In this document: positions 36,273 to 48,210 of the stretch, piece after piece | How the letters are laid out: every line of letters starts with the position of its first letter | How positions within the stretch are numbered: the stretch's first letter is position 1 | From: Uloborus plumipes | Lineage: Eukaryota > Arthropoda > Arachnida > Araneae > Uloboridae | NCBI GenBank assembly: GCA_038373865.1 | Contig: JAXGGA010005559.1 | Location: forward strand, 1-64,000 | DNA length: 64,000 bases | Reading direction: 5' to 3' | Made by a program: the position numbers and the translations under genes | The notes under the pieces: model-generated | What the model saw: the letters and a program-made list of their open reading frames with translations, nothing else | What the model was told of the DNA's origin: nothing | Database searches by the model: none

Positions 36273-39212
36273 GTGAAATTTTAAACTACGAAGTAACTTG
36301 TTTCCCTAGTTGTACAAAAAATTACAAAATCACAAGTTGTAAATTAAAACCCTTAACACATTTGCCCTTATCTGACTCGTGTGAAAGTTACGGGCAAATT
36401 AGCACATGACCGTGTCTAGAAGGGCGATCTTCGTTTTTACGATTTTTAATGCCCGTATGGATAAGACCCGTTTTTGTTGGCATAGATAAGCTATATATTT
36501 TCACTGATTGGCTGTAATCTGCAGCACTATGCTGCATTTTTCTTTTTTAACACTTGAACTACGGTAGTGGTTACTATGACCCAAAAAAACCTTTTTTTCG
36601 TCCACAGCCCATCTATATTTTCACAGAGACTTATCCTGCCCCGTCATTTAGGGGTCAGGGGAGGGGTCAATTGCCCCCCCCCCCTTCCTTTCAGAAATTA
36701 CCAAACTTTAAAGAATAATTTTAAATTAGTGCGAGTACCTTTCTTTTTCCCTTTCTCACAGAAAATTATTAAATAAACAAAAACAAAAAGTACAAATGTC
36801 CACTGTGTCCTGGTCACTCCTGTATGTAGGTCATTTACGGAGTTGTTTTAGTAGAGTTTATGTAAAAAAATAACACAAATATCTTTGGAAAATCTCCTAC
36901 TTTTATTTGGTGCATTTTCTGGAGTGGACAAGAAGTATAATGCTTGGGGTACGTACACCCTACTTCACTGTTTAAGTTTAAAAATAAATACTTATCCAGT
37001 CGAAGGTTACCATGTGGTATCTACTTATATACAAGAAAAAAAGCTTTAATTCTCTGCAATTCAAGCAACAATTAACTAGTGTTTAGTAAGGTAGATACTT
37101 GTATCTTCATAATAAACGAAGCTCAGGTGACGTTTTCATTATTTTTAGTTTTTTATGTTTTAGCATTCTCCAACTAAAAAAGTACATTACGTAAGACATT
37201 TAACCACAAAGCTTTCGCTCCATTAGCATCGTATGATTTAACAGATGAAGAAGAAACTTTTGTTCATATTTTTAAAATGTTATTCGAATGAAGAAATCAC
37301 CTTTTTTTTAAGGAAAATTACCCTCAAAGTTAGCAATAGCTTCCTTTGATTAGCAGGCCACGACTTAATGAAACACTTACCATTGAAAAGATTATTAATT
37401 ACGAAGTGCTCTAAATTTGACTTTATTTATACGGATACATACCGTACTCATCTTTTTAATTTCAGACGCATACTTAGTTCTTACTGAGTAATGACTAATT
37501 TGATGAACAGTTTTAACGAATGTCTTTTTTATTGATTTCTTCGTGAAATTTTAATTAAAACTGCAAAAGCGCTAATATACAAATATTCATAAGGCTTGAT
37601 GAAGATATCGATTATTTTTCGCTATTAAGTCATAATTTTTATTCATGAGAAATAGTTATTATCTACTCAAAAAAAGTTATGCGAGTTTAAATTTTTATAT
37701 ATTATAATTAATCGATAGGTTAATTTAGTTGCTTCAAAATTAGAGCGTCCATTTATGTATTATGCCATTACGCACTTTATTTGATGAGAGAGATAATATT
37801 TTTTTCTATCAAAATCCAAGCCTGTTTTGAATTTTCTGTCAGACTGTACGGCACCTCTATGAGCTTTTAGTGTACCTCTGTTAACTTGATGCCTGACGTT
37901 GGACGAGCTCATTTATGTTTGTGTTGACAAAAGATAACTTTTTGGATTGAGAAAAATTCCAGTACACATCATTGCAATGCAAAACGGTTTTTCTCATCCC
38001 ACTTTAACAAATGGAATCGTTTAACTCTGTGCTAATGGGACGGCGACTAACCGAAGCTAGATTTTACTCACTGAAGCATTCTAGAAGGCATTATTGAAGC
38101 CATATTGGTTTACTAACACTAATTGGCACTTACTCAATGCTCTAACACTTTCTCTTACAGGTAGCTTTTACCATTTGATCTTACTATTTTTCATACAAAA
38201 CTAATTCAAACTAAAATGTTCTCTTTTTTTTTTTTTTGTTTAAACCTGAAGAACTTTTTATTTGCTCTTTGCGATATTGTACTATGAAGCAGTTTTGTAT
38301 TTTAACTAAAACTATTGTTGAATGAAAGTTTCCTTCACAAATACAGATTTTATTACAGCAAATTCTACGCTGCAGAAAGAAACCTTCAACGTGTTTCTGA
38401 CCCCATTCTTACTGATTTTTATGTAAAATCGCCCCCCCCCCCCCGAGTCCTGATATAACCACTGTTTTCTCTCATCATATACTACTTTTTGGAAAGGGTA
38501 CCCTCCTATTCTCTTCAATTTTAGAGTTTCATAGCCATTATTTGTGATTGAAGGGGAAGGGAGTGTTGTATTAAGCATACAGGTATACATTCTTCAAAGG
38601 AGTTGGAAAATTAAAAGGTTCAAAAGAATGAACATTCATATCAAGTTCGGAGGCTCATAGATGTATCCCTTCTAAAATTTTAAAACAACTGTTTAAAAAG
38701 ACCTTTTTTTCTATTGATTTATTTAGGTGTAAAACCGAAATATTGGTCTCTATTCATATAGGTCTCATGTCAAAAGATTTTCACGCTGTAAAACGTAAAA
38801 AAAAAAAAAAAAAAAAATGGAAGCACCGCATATTGATTGCCACTCAAACAACTGGAGTAAATACAGTTTCCATTTATTTATATTTATTAAAGTTTCATTT
38901 ACAGATATAATTAAGCTTAAAAGTCAAATTCATTATGCTCTAAATATAGCAGTGATGCGTATTTTCATTTCTGGGGATACACCGCCTTCATTCATTGTTT
39001 TTCACTACTTGATATGGTAATAAACAATGTGGGTGAAGAATCTCAGTGTTTTGTCTATGTCTTTCTATTCACGTAGAACATCCCTATACCCTCTGGGTCC
39101 GATATCTTGTACTCAAGTACCAAAAAAAAAAAAAACAGTTTTGTACTCTTTTTGCAAAACCTGTCAAAAGCATTATGGTTAAAAGAAAATTTCAGTAAAA
39201 AAAATAAATATT
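36273..39212. other. Gene-less stretch
   Basis: An inverted pair TTTGCCC / GGGCAAA lies at about 36361-36397. C runs occur at 36675-36685 and 38432-38444, and an A run at 38799-38817. I see no gene. Confidence 0.5.
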
Positions 39213-39216
39213 TTAA

Positions 39217-39729
39217 CCCTTAGTTTGGCAATGTATCCTACAGGACACATCACTTTCTACATTTTTTAATTTGAATTAGGCGCCCTCTAGGGGGCTGGCT
39301 TTTAACCTATAGCATACTTCTTTTTCAACATCTGTCTTTACTGTGGATATTTACAAAGCAACGCGTTCTGTATTAAGTTTATAAGTATTACAGTGAGTTC
39401 TACCAAAACAACATGGCGTCACTTCGATTACAGGTATGTTCTCTTTTATTTTTTTATTATTTGCTTATTATTTTTATTGTTTATAAAATCTACAATAGTG
39501 CCAAATTAGTTGATATTGTGATTGAGTGAGCCACGTTTTATGTATTCTTATTTGATACTTTGGCAGTGTATCCTACAGGATACACAATTTATAAAACCAA
39601 TTGTCTTTTCATTTTTTCCCATGAAATTTTTTTAACTGTATAATATTTATGCATTTTACCCCCCAAAAAAACTAAAATAAAAAAAATTTGTCAAAATTTA
39701 AAAACTTTTGATCTGTGCCAAACTAAGGG
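39217..39729. mobile_element. 513-bp piggyBac-like MITE
   Basis: The 14-bp ends CCCTTAGTTTGGCA and TGCCAAACTAAGGG are exact inverted complements, flanked by TTAA on both sides (39213-39216 and 39730-39733), the hallmark of piggyBac-type insertion. A near-palindromic TGTATCCTACAGGA(C/T)ACA follows the left end (39232-39249) and recurs at 39567-39584 as a direct repeat, with TTTGGCA before it in both places. At 39412 an ATG opens MASLRLQ and runs straight into CAGGTATGT, a good donor splice site; this may be a remnant first exon of the parental transposase. Confidence 0.85.
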
Positions 39730-39733
39730 TTAA

Positions 39734-41138
39734 TGACTTACGTTTTTGAGTACTTTGGAATGTTTGAACGGGGTTTTACCCCGCCATTGTAGTATGCGAA
39801 GCAATTAAAAAAAATAAATAAATTATAATTATTTAGTAACTATAAACTTCGTCATTCTACTCTACGGTTTTACTACTTATTCAAATTCACTATAAATGCT
39901 TAATGATAATTTTTGATATACAACTTCTCGGATTTACTTAAACATGTCATGCTATTAATAATTTCAACTTAAGCTATTAAGATCCCTGCGTTAATGAACC
40001 CTGAAGCTAGCAATCAATTGAAAAGCAAAGGTATTAGCTTGATTCAAAACGATTTCTTTTGCATATTTTTAATTTCATCGTCAGCGGGAGGTATTTTACG
40101 AAGCAAGAAGGGAAATAATTGATGAACTGATGGCGCAATCTTTTCATTATGAGGTTTTTGGACTATATCAATGTGTTTTCCGAAGGTATGTTCTTTGTGC
40201 TTGCTTAATCATTATATTGACCTAAGGTTCGGACGTATATTCTTGGACGGTGTGATAAAAGTCATTATAGTTTAGAAGACAATATCAGTAAAGCTCTTTT
40301 CTCAATGCCTGAATTATTATTGATATGATAAAAGATAATACGTTTTCGTTGATTACGGTTTGCATTGTTATTATACGGCAAACTAGTGTTTTGTAACAGT
40401 AACTGGAAAAATATTCAAAGAGCCTTGACATTGTAATTTTTTAAAATAGAAATTGCAAAAGCGCTTTAGGTTATAATTACTATACTGCAGAATTTCCAGC
40501 ACACATTGTTTGGAACATTTCAATTTAGGAAAATTTTACGGTTGCCTGAATGTGCACTAAAATGCGTTCTGAATGAGCTGTGTTAAAAAGAATTTACAAA
40601 ATGTGCTCCGAATACGTTTTGAAAGTGCTCTACTCAAGATATTTTCTAACTTTAAGCAGGGAAACACATTTTAAAAGAGATTGTGAACTCACTTATGTGC
40701 ACTTATAAAAACATATCTTTCATTCGTGCAAATATAATTTCCCCAAGCTTTCTTTGACAAAAAAAAAAAAAAAAGAAGCAGAAACTCAAAGTGAAGTGCT
40801 ACTGGAAAATTAGTACGCTGAACTGCTGTTCTTAAGCGTGAGAAAACCTTTAAATCATCGGTTTCGCCAGTTGACCGTCTATTTATCAGTGGCGGTTGTC
40901 AGCTGTGAAATTGCTGTAAACTCAACAGCAAAATGTAGGGGTTTAATCAAAGGGATGTTTCCTGTGCTGTAATGTAAAAAAAAAAAAAATCAAAACGTTA
41001 GCTGCGAATGTTACATTAGTCACTATGGAATGATTCCAAGCATCTTATTTGCATTGATTCGATCTCATCTCTGGAGACTTTGCTGAGTTCTGCATCGTCC
41101 AATTGCTTAACTGCTGAACTTATACTACGAAGATAAGC
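39734..41138. other. Gene-less stretch
   Basis: AT-rich with A runs near 40761-40774 and 40977-40989. No recognisable exon, repeat or RNA gene. Confidence 0.45.
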
Positions 41139-41277
41139 CGAATGGACTGGGAGCGGAAACGGACCATTTTGAAATAGGTTGGATAGCGATAGCCAGCGAC
41201 TTCATTGTTTACGCGTTTTCACCCATCCAACCTATTTCAAAATGAAGTGGTCCGTTTCCGCTTCCAGTCCACTCGCC
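41139..41277. repeat. 139-bp imperfect hairpin, GC-rich arms
   Basis: The arm 41139-41185 (GAATGGACTGGGAGCGGAAA and on) is an inverted complement of 41223-41277, apart from a 5-bp insertion and a few mismatches in the right arm. The arms are far GC-richer than the flanks. The loop of about 37 bp is unrelated. It looks like a foldback MITE; no clear target duplication. Confidence 0.85.
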
Positions 41278-41335
41278 AACTATCCGTGGTCTAGCTTTAT
41301 CATACAACGCTCACTCTGAGAGCTTCACTGTAAAC

Positions 41336-41770
41336 AATAAATGTTGTTTTTATAGTATAATACAGCTAATATATTATAGTGATAAACTGTAAAAATTGCA
41401 AATTTTACAGTAATAAACTGTAAACTTGCTACTTTTACAGTACTTTACTGTAAAATTGCTAATTTTACAGTACTAAAGGGTAAAAGTTGCTAATTTTACA
41501 GTACTAAACTGTAAAATTGCTAATTTTATAGATTATTAGCGTGCATTTTGCAGTTTTAAACTGGAACCTCTGCTGCCAGTATTATACTGTTGTTTTTATA
41601 GTATAATACAGCTAAATTTACAGCAATAAGCTGTAAAACAGCTAACTTTACAGCAAGAAACTAAAAAATTACTAGTTTTACAATTTATCGCTGTGCATTG
41701 GATAGTTTTCAATTAGAACCTCGGCTGTCAGTATTAGACTATAAAACAAAAATTCATTTTTTTGCAAAGT
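41336..41770. mobile_element. CACTG-ended MITE, copy 3
   Basis: Begins CACTGTAAACAATAAATGTT. Multiple motifs of TTTTACAGTA(A/C)T(A/T)AACTGTAAAA type are repeated head to tail, and CTGGAACCTCTGCTGCCAGT (41561-41580) is the inverted complement of the module in the other copies. It ends around 41770 in CATTTTTTTGCAAAGTA, a worn right terminus. It directly abuts the LINE fragment. Confidence 0.72.
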
Positions 41771-42338
41771 ACTGGGAAGACTGTTTGCTTTCATTTTATT
41801 CACGGGCATTTCTTGATATTTGGGATCAAGGAAGTAAATGTGGGGTGAGGAATGAACATGGTGGTCAATACTTTCAAATCGTATGGCAAAAAATAACAAT
41901 TTCATTATGGCATTTTCCCTATGTTGAAGCTGAAGAGGATGAAACTGGAAAGAAGAAACATCCAACCGTTCCCGAGAGATTTCAAAACAAACATTTACGA
42001 TTAAATTTTCTTACCACACAGTTTCTTTCCGGACATGGAAGATTTTATTCTTATGTTGTACGCATCAAATTGCTCAAACGCAACTTGTGTGTTTTCGATC
42101 TTGATGTTGTTCAGAGTGTCTTCCACTCGGTGTTCACTTGTTCCTTACTACTTAAAGCTCGTAAGTTGCTAAAATTGAAATTGAATGACCCTACATTGGT
42201 TGAAGACACAAACTTTCGAACTTGTTTTTTTGCCATGTTCTGGTTTTCAGCAGTTTGTGATAAATGTGGTACATGGGGAGTTTTGTTTTGCTTTTCTTCT
42301 TCTTCAAAGCGATAAATAAATAAATAAGTAAATAAAAG
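41771..42338 (+). pseudogene. R1-like non-LTR retrotransposon, 3' fragment
   Basis: The frame is open to the stop at 42313-42315 and reads PERFQNKHLRLNFLTTQFLS, then GHGRFYSYVVRIKL, then VVQSVFHSVFTCSLLLKARK. R1/I-type LINEs have TQFLTGHGxFxSYLxRFKL after their RNase H domain, followed by a cysteine/histidine zinc-binding block (C-x-C ... H-x-x-x-x-C). Here the second Cys of the pair is missing (NLCVFDLD) but H and C of the second half survive. The reverse transcriptase and nearly all RNase H are absent: a 5'-truncated insertion. A (TAAA)n-like tail (42315-42338) fits a LINE 3' end. An ATG at 41698 lies in the neighbouring MITE and is not a true start. Confidence 0.8.
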
Positions 42339-43600
42339 TTTTGAAAATAATACAAGAAGTTCGTTTCCTTTATCATATGAACCCTATCATAATGTTACAA
42401 GTTTTCAAGTGCTGAAATACTGCATACTTTGATCGAAAAATTGAATTGAGCTTTTGTGAAACTATTATTCCTTTCATCTTCAATACTTCATCTATTCTCT
42501 AGTACAGCATTTACACCCATTTTCGAATAACGCAAAATGAAATATCATATCTGAGTATGAAAATATTCAGAAAATTTAAACCAAGGGACAGACACACACA
42601 TGCGGTTGGACAAAAACTTCCCATGCAAGCGTGAATATGGAAATCATCTCTCTTTATATGCGAATATTTTGAATTTAAGAACGAAAATAAATATTTTATC
42701 TTCCAAGCTGACAAAGAAATGGAATGGGAAGTTTTATATTTGTAACACTCCGATAGTTTTCTCCCCCTCTCCTTAGAGCTGGAATTGGTCTAAAATAATT
42801 TCAAAAGAATTTATTCATATGCGCATATCTGTATTTATTAAGATTTTGTTTGTATTTTCTAGTTTTAAAAAAGTTCTATCAGTTCATATATCATGTACAA
42901 CTCGAATTAAAATACTATTTAACTCTAATGAATGAGTTAAACTGATGGTAAAAGATAATAGTGCCACCTAATGTGAGCTAAAATGCATTATTAAGTTCTA
43001 TATTAATGCATTAAAACATCCGGGTTGTTTTTTCAGCACTTCAATAAACTGTTTATATTTGTCTTTAAAAGTCATTTTGACTATTAACTAAATTAATCAT
43101 AAGGAATAGCGAGATGAGAAAAGGCGGCAGTGTTTGGGATACATAATGAGCAATAAAAAATGTAAACAATTTTTATTTCAGGCTGCACAGCTGCTATTCG
43201 ATTTTACGAACATACACAATTTTAGGAACAATTTGCTATTCCAAACAATATACCATTGAAACAATGAAATGTTTCTTCTGGAAATAAGAAAAATAAATCT
43301 TTTTCGAACTTCACATACGATTAAGAGTACGATCAAAGACGTACGATCAGATATGCAATGTTTGCTCTAAAACTAAACACAGTCTTAAAAACTAAATTTA
43401 TAACGTAACCATCCAAAACGATTTAATATTCAATTTCATTTTTTTAGTTCAAAGATATATTTTCTTTTTATAGTGTTACTCATATCATGACTCATATTGA
43501 GTTGGTATTTATCTATTAGTTTTCATTCACATAACACTTAAAATTAAAATCGTATGTGATGTATGATACTTCAACTTACCCTTACTTTAATAATAAATGT
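42339..43600. other. Gene-less AT-rich stretch
   Basis: Nothing recognisable. The last 8 bases (43593-43600, ATAAATGT) are a possible target duplication of the next element. Confidence 0.45.
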
Positions 43601-44248
43601 AGGGTAGATTGGGGAAGACGCCGTAGTTTTCAACGTTAATTTATATAAAATAGCGCATTAGTTTAATATTTAAAATCTGATTTATTCACAAAATATGGAC
43701 TTTTATGATTGGTAAAAAAATAACTTTCACTTTGAAGAACATATTTTAAAAATCGAAAACTAATTATTTTACAAAATCCTTCCATTTCGGAATCTACCCC
43801 ATAGCGTTGGGAATGATGCCGTTAGTACAATTTTCGTAGGTGGAAGATACCGTATATAAGTTTTTTGCTCCAACTACTACATGAAATGTATTTTATCGAA
43901 TCACATTCATTCCGACGGTTCAGTGTCGTCGTCTAGGTCTGTTTCGAGTAGGATCGTTGTTTTCTCTAAGGCGTGTCGAAAAGCTACGACATCTTCCCCA
44001 AAGAAAATACGGCGTCTTCGCACTAGGCATTTAACATTAATTCGGGTACTAATCAGAGAGCGGTAAAAATGACAAAACATTATATACATACCCCTTAAAC
44101 CTGCAGTAAATTAAAAACAATTTATGTATACTCTCGATATGCATGCTCCTGCATTCTAACTGACAGGCTAGGTGTTTTTGTGGATTCTTGTGGGGAAACG
44201 CATGGTACGGCATCTTCCCCAATGCGGCGTCTTCCCTCCAATTACCCT
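43601..44248. mobile_element. 648-bp terminal-repeat DNA transposon, non-autonomous
   Basis: The ends AGGGTAGATTGGGGAAGACG and CGTCTTCCCTCCAATTACCCT are inverted complements with few mismatches. Flanks can be read as TA (giving GGGTA ends, as in pogo/mariner types) or as an 8-bp duplication ATAAATGT/ATAAATAT with one mismatch (as in hAT). A minus-strand frame inside reads VRRRRIFFGEDVVAFRHALE and then LETDLDDDTEPSE with stop, possibly the C-terminal tail of the parent's transposase. An older relative lies at 21373-22275. Confidence 0.72.
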
Positions 44249-44256
44249 ATAAATAT

Positions 44257-44960
44257 AATATTTCAGAAAAATAAGTTAAGAAAACAGCCAGAATTAATAA
44301 GTAAAAATTAAGAATATATAGAAGAACTGGAAACGCAAAATGAACAAACCTAAATGGAAAAGAAAGCCAAAGAAAATTTAAATAAAATTTTGCTTAATAA
44401 AGTAATCGTTGGAGCAAAAACACAAAATTCATTTAACAAATTTGTTAAAAATTATTTTTTTTTTCGAAACTATGTACCTGAATAAGGCTAATCATGATAT
44501 TCACATCTTAATGAAATAAATTTTGCGTGCGCAACCGTAAAGTTATTGGCTATGGTTTTTCCAGTTGAAGGAACTAAGCATATGGTAATTAAATATCTCT
44601 TTGATAAATGTTTAACAATTCGTTAATTAAAAATACCCATTTGATGAATAGGTCTGACATAGCTGAAATGACATGATATTTCAAAGCGATGAATAATTAA
44701 TGACTTGTTTCAAAAGCAAATGAGATTTACTTTTTAAGAGATATGGTTCAAGAATAATTTCAATTATTTCGAAAAGCATTTTTAGCATATGATAAATGTT
44801 ATGCTTTATTTTTAGTTACCATAAATCGATTTTGATAAAAGCTTAAAATGCAGAGCTTAAACTCGTCATTTTTGTACAATTTAATCATTTGGATGGAATA
44901 ATGAGGGTAGGTCTGATAATTATTAACTTGAAAAAGAGTGGGTGTTTGGTTTTTTAAATG
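44257..44960. other. Gene-less AT-rich stretch
   Basis: No recognisable exon or repeat; A/T runs only. Confidence 0.45.
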
Positions 44961-45172
44961 TAAGCTATTTTTTGCGTAATATGGCATGATCAATAAAACT
45001 ACACAGCAGTAATATCAACATTTATGCATTTATATGGTAAGAAAACTCGAAGAATAGTATACCGTAAGCTAATTTTTGCGTAATATGGCATGATTAACAA
45101 AACTACACAACAGTAATATCAACATTTATACATTTATATGGTAAGAAAACTCGAAGAATAGTATACCTTAAA
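44961..45172. repeat. Tandem duplication, 104-bp period
   Basis: TAAGCTATTTTTTGCGTAAT (44961) and TAAGCTAATTTTTGCGTAAT (45065) each start a unit that runs through GGCATGAT, AACTACACA, AGTAATATCAACATTTAT and TATGGTAAGAAAACTCGAAG to GTATACC. Only a handful of substitutions separate the two units, so it is recent. Confidence 0.92.
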
Positions 45173-48051
45173 TGGAAATAAAAATATCGTGGGTGGTGAG
45201 CTAATAAAAAGAAAATTACTGAGAATACTTATACAGTTGTACAGGTAATTTTAGGCCGCTTGATAATTTTTCAGTGTAGTTTAAAAAAAAAAAAAAAACA
45301 TCCTAGAAGATTCAGTGCTGCATTCATTTTTTGCTCTTGATTTCACGATAAACACAGTTGTAATCGATGTAATCATCATCATTACATCGTTCAATTATTT
45401 TAACGTTATATACTGCTTGGAAACAATTCTTCGAGCTGTTGAATGTTATTTTCCTTCATTGAAGGATTCTATGTAATATTATAAATGATAGAAATTTTAC
45501 GATGCTATAAATTCCAAAAATTGAGGATATTACACAGATATATTTTAGATATTTATTTTTTTAATTAAGTATCACTACTTTAAAGGAATAATTTATTCTG
45601 TTGTCCATTTTTGACGTGGCTCAAAGTAGCAACATTGTACAAGATTGTAGTTGTTAAGTTCGTCAGAGATTATTAATATTTAAAATTAAAAATTTTTCAC
45701 TTTGAAATTTAGTTCTGACGTTACTATTATTGTTAATCATATTATTTAAAAAAAGCAATGTACACCATTGTAGTTACTAAGTTTATCAGTAATTGTAAAG
45801 TTTAATAACAAAAATTTTCCCCTTTGAAATTTAGTTCCAAAGTCACACTTTTGGTATCCTATCTCAACTAATCGTTTGAATTTCAGAAAGCATTACAATA
45901 TAATGTTCAAAAATATACTAAGAAGCATGTCATTTAAAATAAGCATTGTAAAACTTTACAGTTATTAAATTAATCAATGACTATTAAAATTTAAAGTCAA
46001 AAATTCTTCATCTTGAAATTTAGCTCCGACGAAATTATTTTTTCATTTCATTCAACTAATCGTTTCAATTTCAGAAAAGAACGAAGAAACAAACTTACTT
46101 ATCTGAACGATCATTGAATGACGTAATCTCTAAGACATTTCGGAGCAATTTTTGAAATAGCTTTCTTGAACTCTTTAGTTTAGTTTGTTCCTAAAAGTTT
46201 CTTGTACGAAAACGTTCTACAAAATATTCTCTTTTCCTCACAAACGGAAATTTTAATTTATAGTAATCTTGAGAAGGTTGTGTAGTGCTTAATGTTTTAC
46301 TCCAGAAAATTACTATTCACAGTGTTAAAATGCATTCAATGGAAGAAAAATATATTTTTTTTTCCCTTTTTTTTTAACTGTGTAAAACGGCACGTTTTGT
46401 GTACCTTTTTTGTGAATACTTACATATCGCTAAAGTGTGAACGTAATATCAGAACTTTGGCAGCAAAGTCCATCACTTTACATATTTATTTACTTATTTA
46501 TTTATGTATCAATGATATTTAAACTTTAGGTTATATTTGCTTACTTTACTTCTCACACACACATGTCTATAACGCTATCAAGAAAATGGTTTTAAAAAAG
46601 AATAAATTGTTTCAATAAATTTTCAACAGTAAAAATTATTATTTTATTATGCTTTTTGCATTATATGTGATCGTTACGCAGAAAATTATACAAAGTGACG
46701 AAAATTCGAAATATTCAAAAGCTATTTTTAACTTTTCGGGACAAATATCAATGGTTTTATCTGAGTCGTGCAGTATCAACATCAACTCAACCCGTGAGTC
46801 GTTGAAATGTTTTTTTTTTCTGTAATTTCATACTTTGTGCTATGTACTACCTCGCTACAAAATGGTGTGAAACTAATCCATATTTATCAGGTTTAGAACC
46901 GCAGCGAAATCCCTATTTTATTTCAATACAGCTCAATCAGTGCACATGCGTATTATCAATAACATTGTTATAATAAAGGTTTAATAAGTAAACATTTGTG
47001 ATTTTACGGAATATTATATAGCAATAAATTGAAATCACATAGTTTTAATTTGAAAGGAAAATGAAACAAAATGCAGATTAGTAGGGGAGAGCGGGGTTCA
47101 AAGTTCCGCGTGTAAGTTGTTCCCTTTTGAAAAAGCTCAGCCAAGAAGAACGATAAATGTATTTTGTTAATACATTCTGAAATAGAATGTTACAGCACAC
47201 AAATGGCACCTATTTTAACGAGCCCAGTAGCTTCCGGTATGTCAAAAGCTCGTGCAACACTGCTTTGCAAAAGTAAATATTTTCGTTTTTGGTGTGTTTG
47301 GTCTTTTACACGAAATGTAAACACTTGTCTCTTAAAAAAATAATAATAATAACATTTAAAACTGTTAACATCTCAAATTCAGATTTTGTGTTTCGTAATA
47401 ACGCCACCTGAAAAACTACCATCATAGAACTAGCTGGTTTACAGTTTAAGCAGTCGATAATCAAAAATACAAAGAAATTTAAGGTATAAAGCACACTTTT
47501 TCCAGCCTTTTATTACATAAAGGGTTTCTTTGATTCAACATCTGAAACAGACTTTTCTAAGCAGTGTTTGGAGTACAATCATTAGTGGGACGTTATCATT
47601 CTTACGCCTCAAGGCTAATCCTGTCAGAAAATTAGATTCCCTCATAATATTGGAAACATAATCAAATATTAAAAAACATAAAAAAATAAATTTAATTAAA
47701 TTCACCCAAAAATTAATATGAAAACCATAATCACAATAAAGTATAACAAAGCAAATTACTTAAAGTGTAATATAAGTCCATCAGCCGTTTACCATATACT
47801 GCATAATATATTAATTTAATTCAATGTGCGGAAGGGATATTTAACTACACACTGTTTGAGATACAACCACTGATAGTAAGAAATCATGCGTCCTACATCT
47901 CTAGGCTAATCCTATAAGGAAAATTGAATTCCCTCAAACTCCGCGCATTGACAGCTAAGTTCGAAGTCATTAGCACGACGACGGAAAGCAATTCTATTTG
48001 AAAGCGTGACTTTCCTTCTATTCCTAACTCGATCAACGAATCTGAAGAAAA
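45173..48051. other. Gene-less stretch, possible 5' untranslated region at its end
   Basis: AT-rich throughout, with an A run at 45282-45298. A phrase GGGGAGAGCGGGGTTCAAAG at 47084-47103 resembles the start of arthropod repeats but lacks a partner. The last 100 bp (47945-48051) are GC-richer and could be 5' untranslated sequence of the exon at 48052. Confidence 0.4.
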
Positions 48052-48165
48052 ATGTCATTTCGAATGCTGCACACAGCGATAATGGTCGCAGTCTTTGGAA
48101 TATTGAACCAAGAAATTGGACTGTCCTTCCCCAAGTGCTTGAATCCAGCAGGAACTGGCATTATG
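48052..48165 (+). CDS. Candidate first coding exon of a secreted protein
   Basis: An ATG at 48052 in a reasonable context (GAAGAAAAATG) opens 38 codons: MSFRMLHTAIMVAVFGILNQ, then EIGLSFPKCLNPAGTGIM. Residues 5-18 form a hydrophobic core behind Arg4, and EIGLS-FP could be a cleavage region, so it looks like a signal peptide followed by the start of a mature chain with one Cys. The exon would end at 48165 before GTAATA, a usable donor in phase 0. Without splicing, the frame continues 14 codons to a stop at 48208-48210. The region is GC-richer than its surroundings. I do not recognise the protein and see no second exon in the window. Alternatives are a chance frame or a relic. Confidence 0.35.
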
Positions 48166-48210
48166 GTAATATTTATGAGGCAGTTCGGTGTTGGGAAAAT
48201 CTTACGCTAA

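Noticed and set aside
41698..41770. ATG start of the 205-codon frame
   Set aside because: The first part of that frame is MITE sequence (CACTG family); only the part after about 41771 resembles the LINE.
47084..47500. GGGGAGAGCGGGGTTCAAAG as a transposon end
   Set aside because: Only one end is visible; without a partner or target duplication it cannot be distinguished from a chance G-rich phrase.
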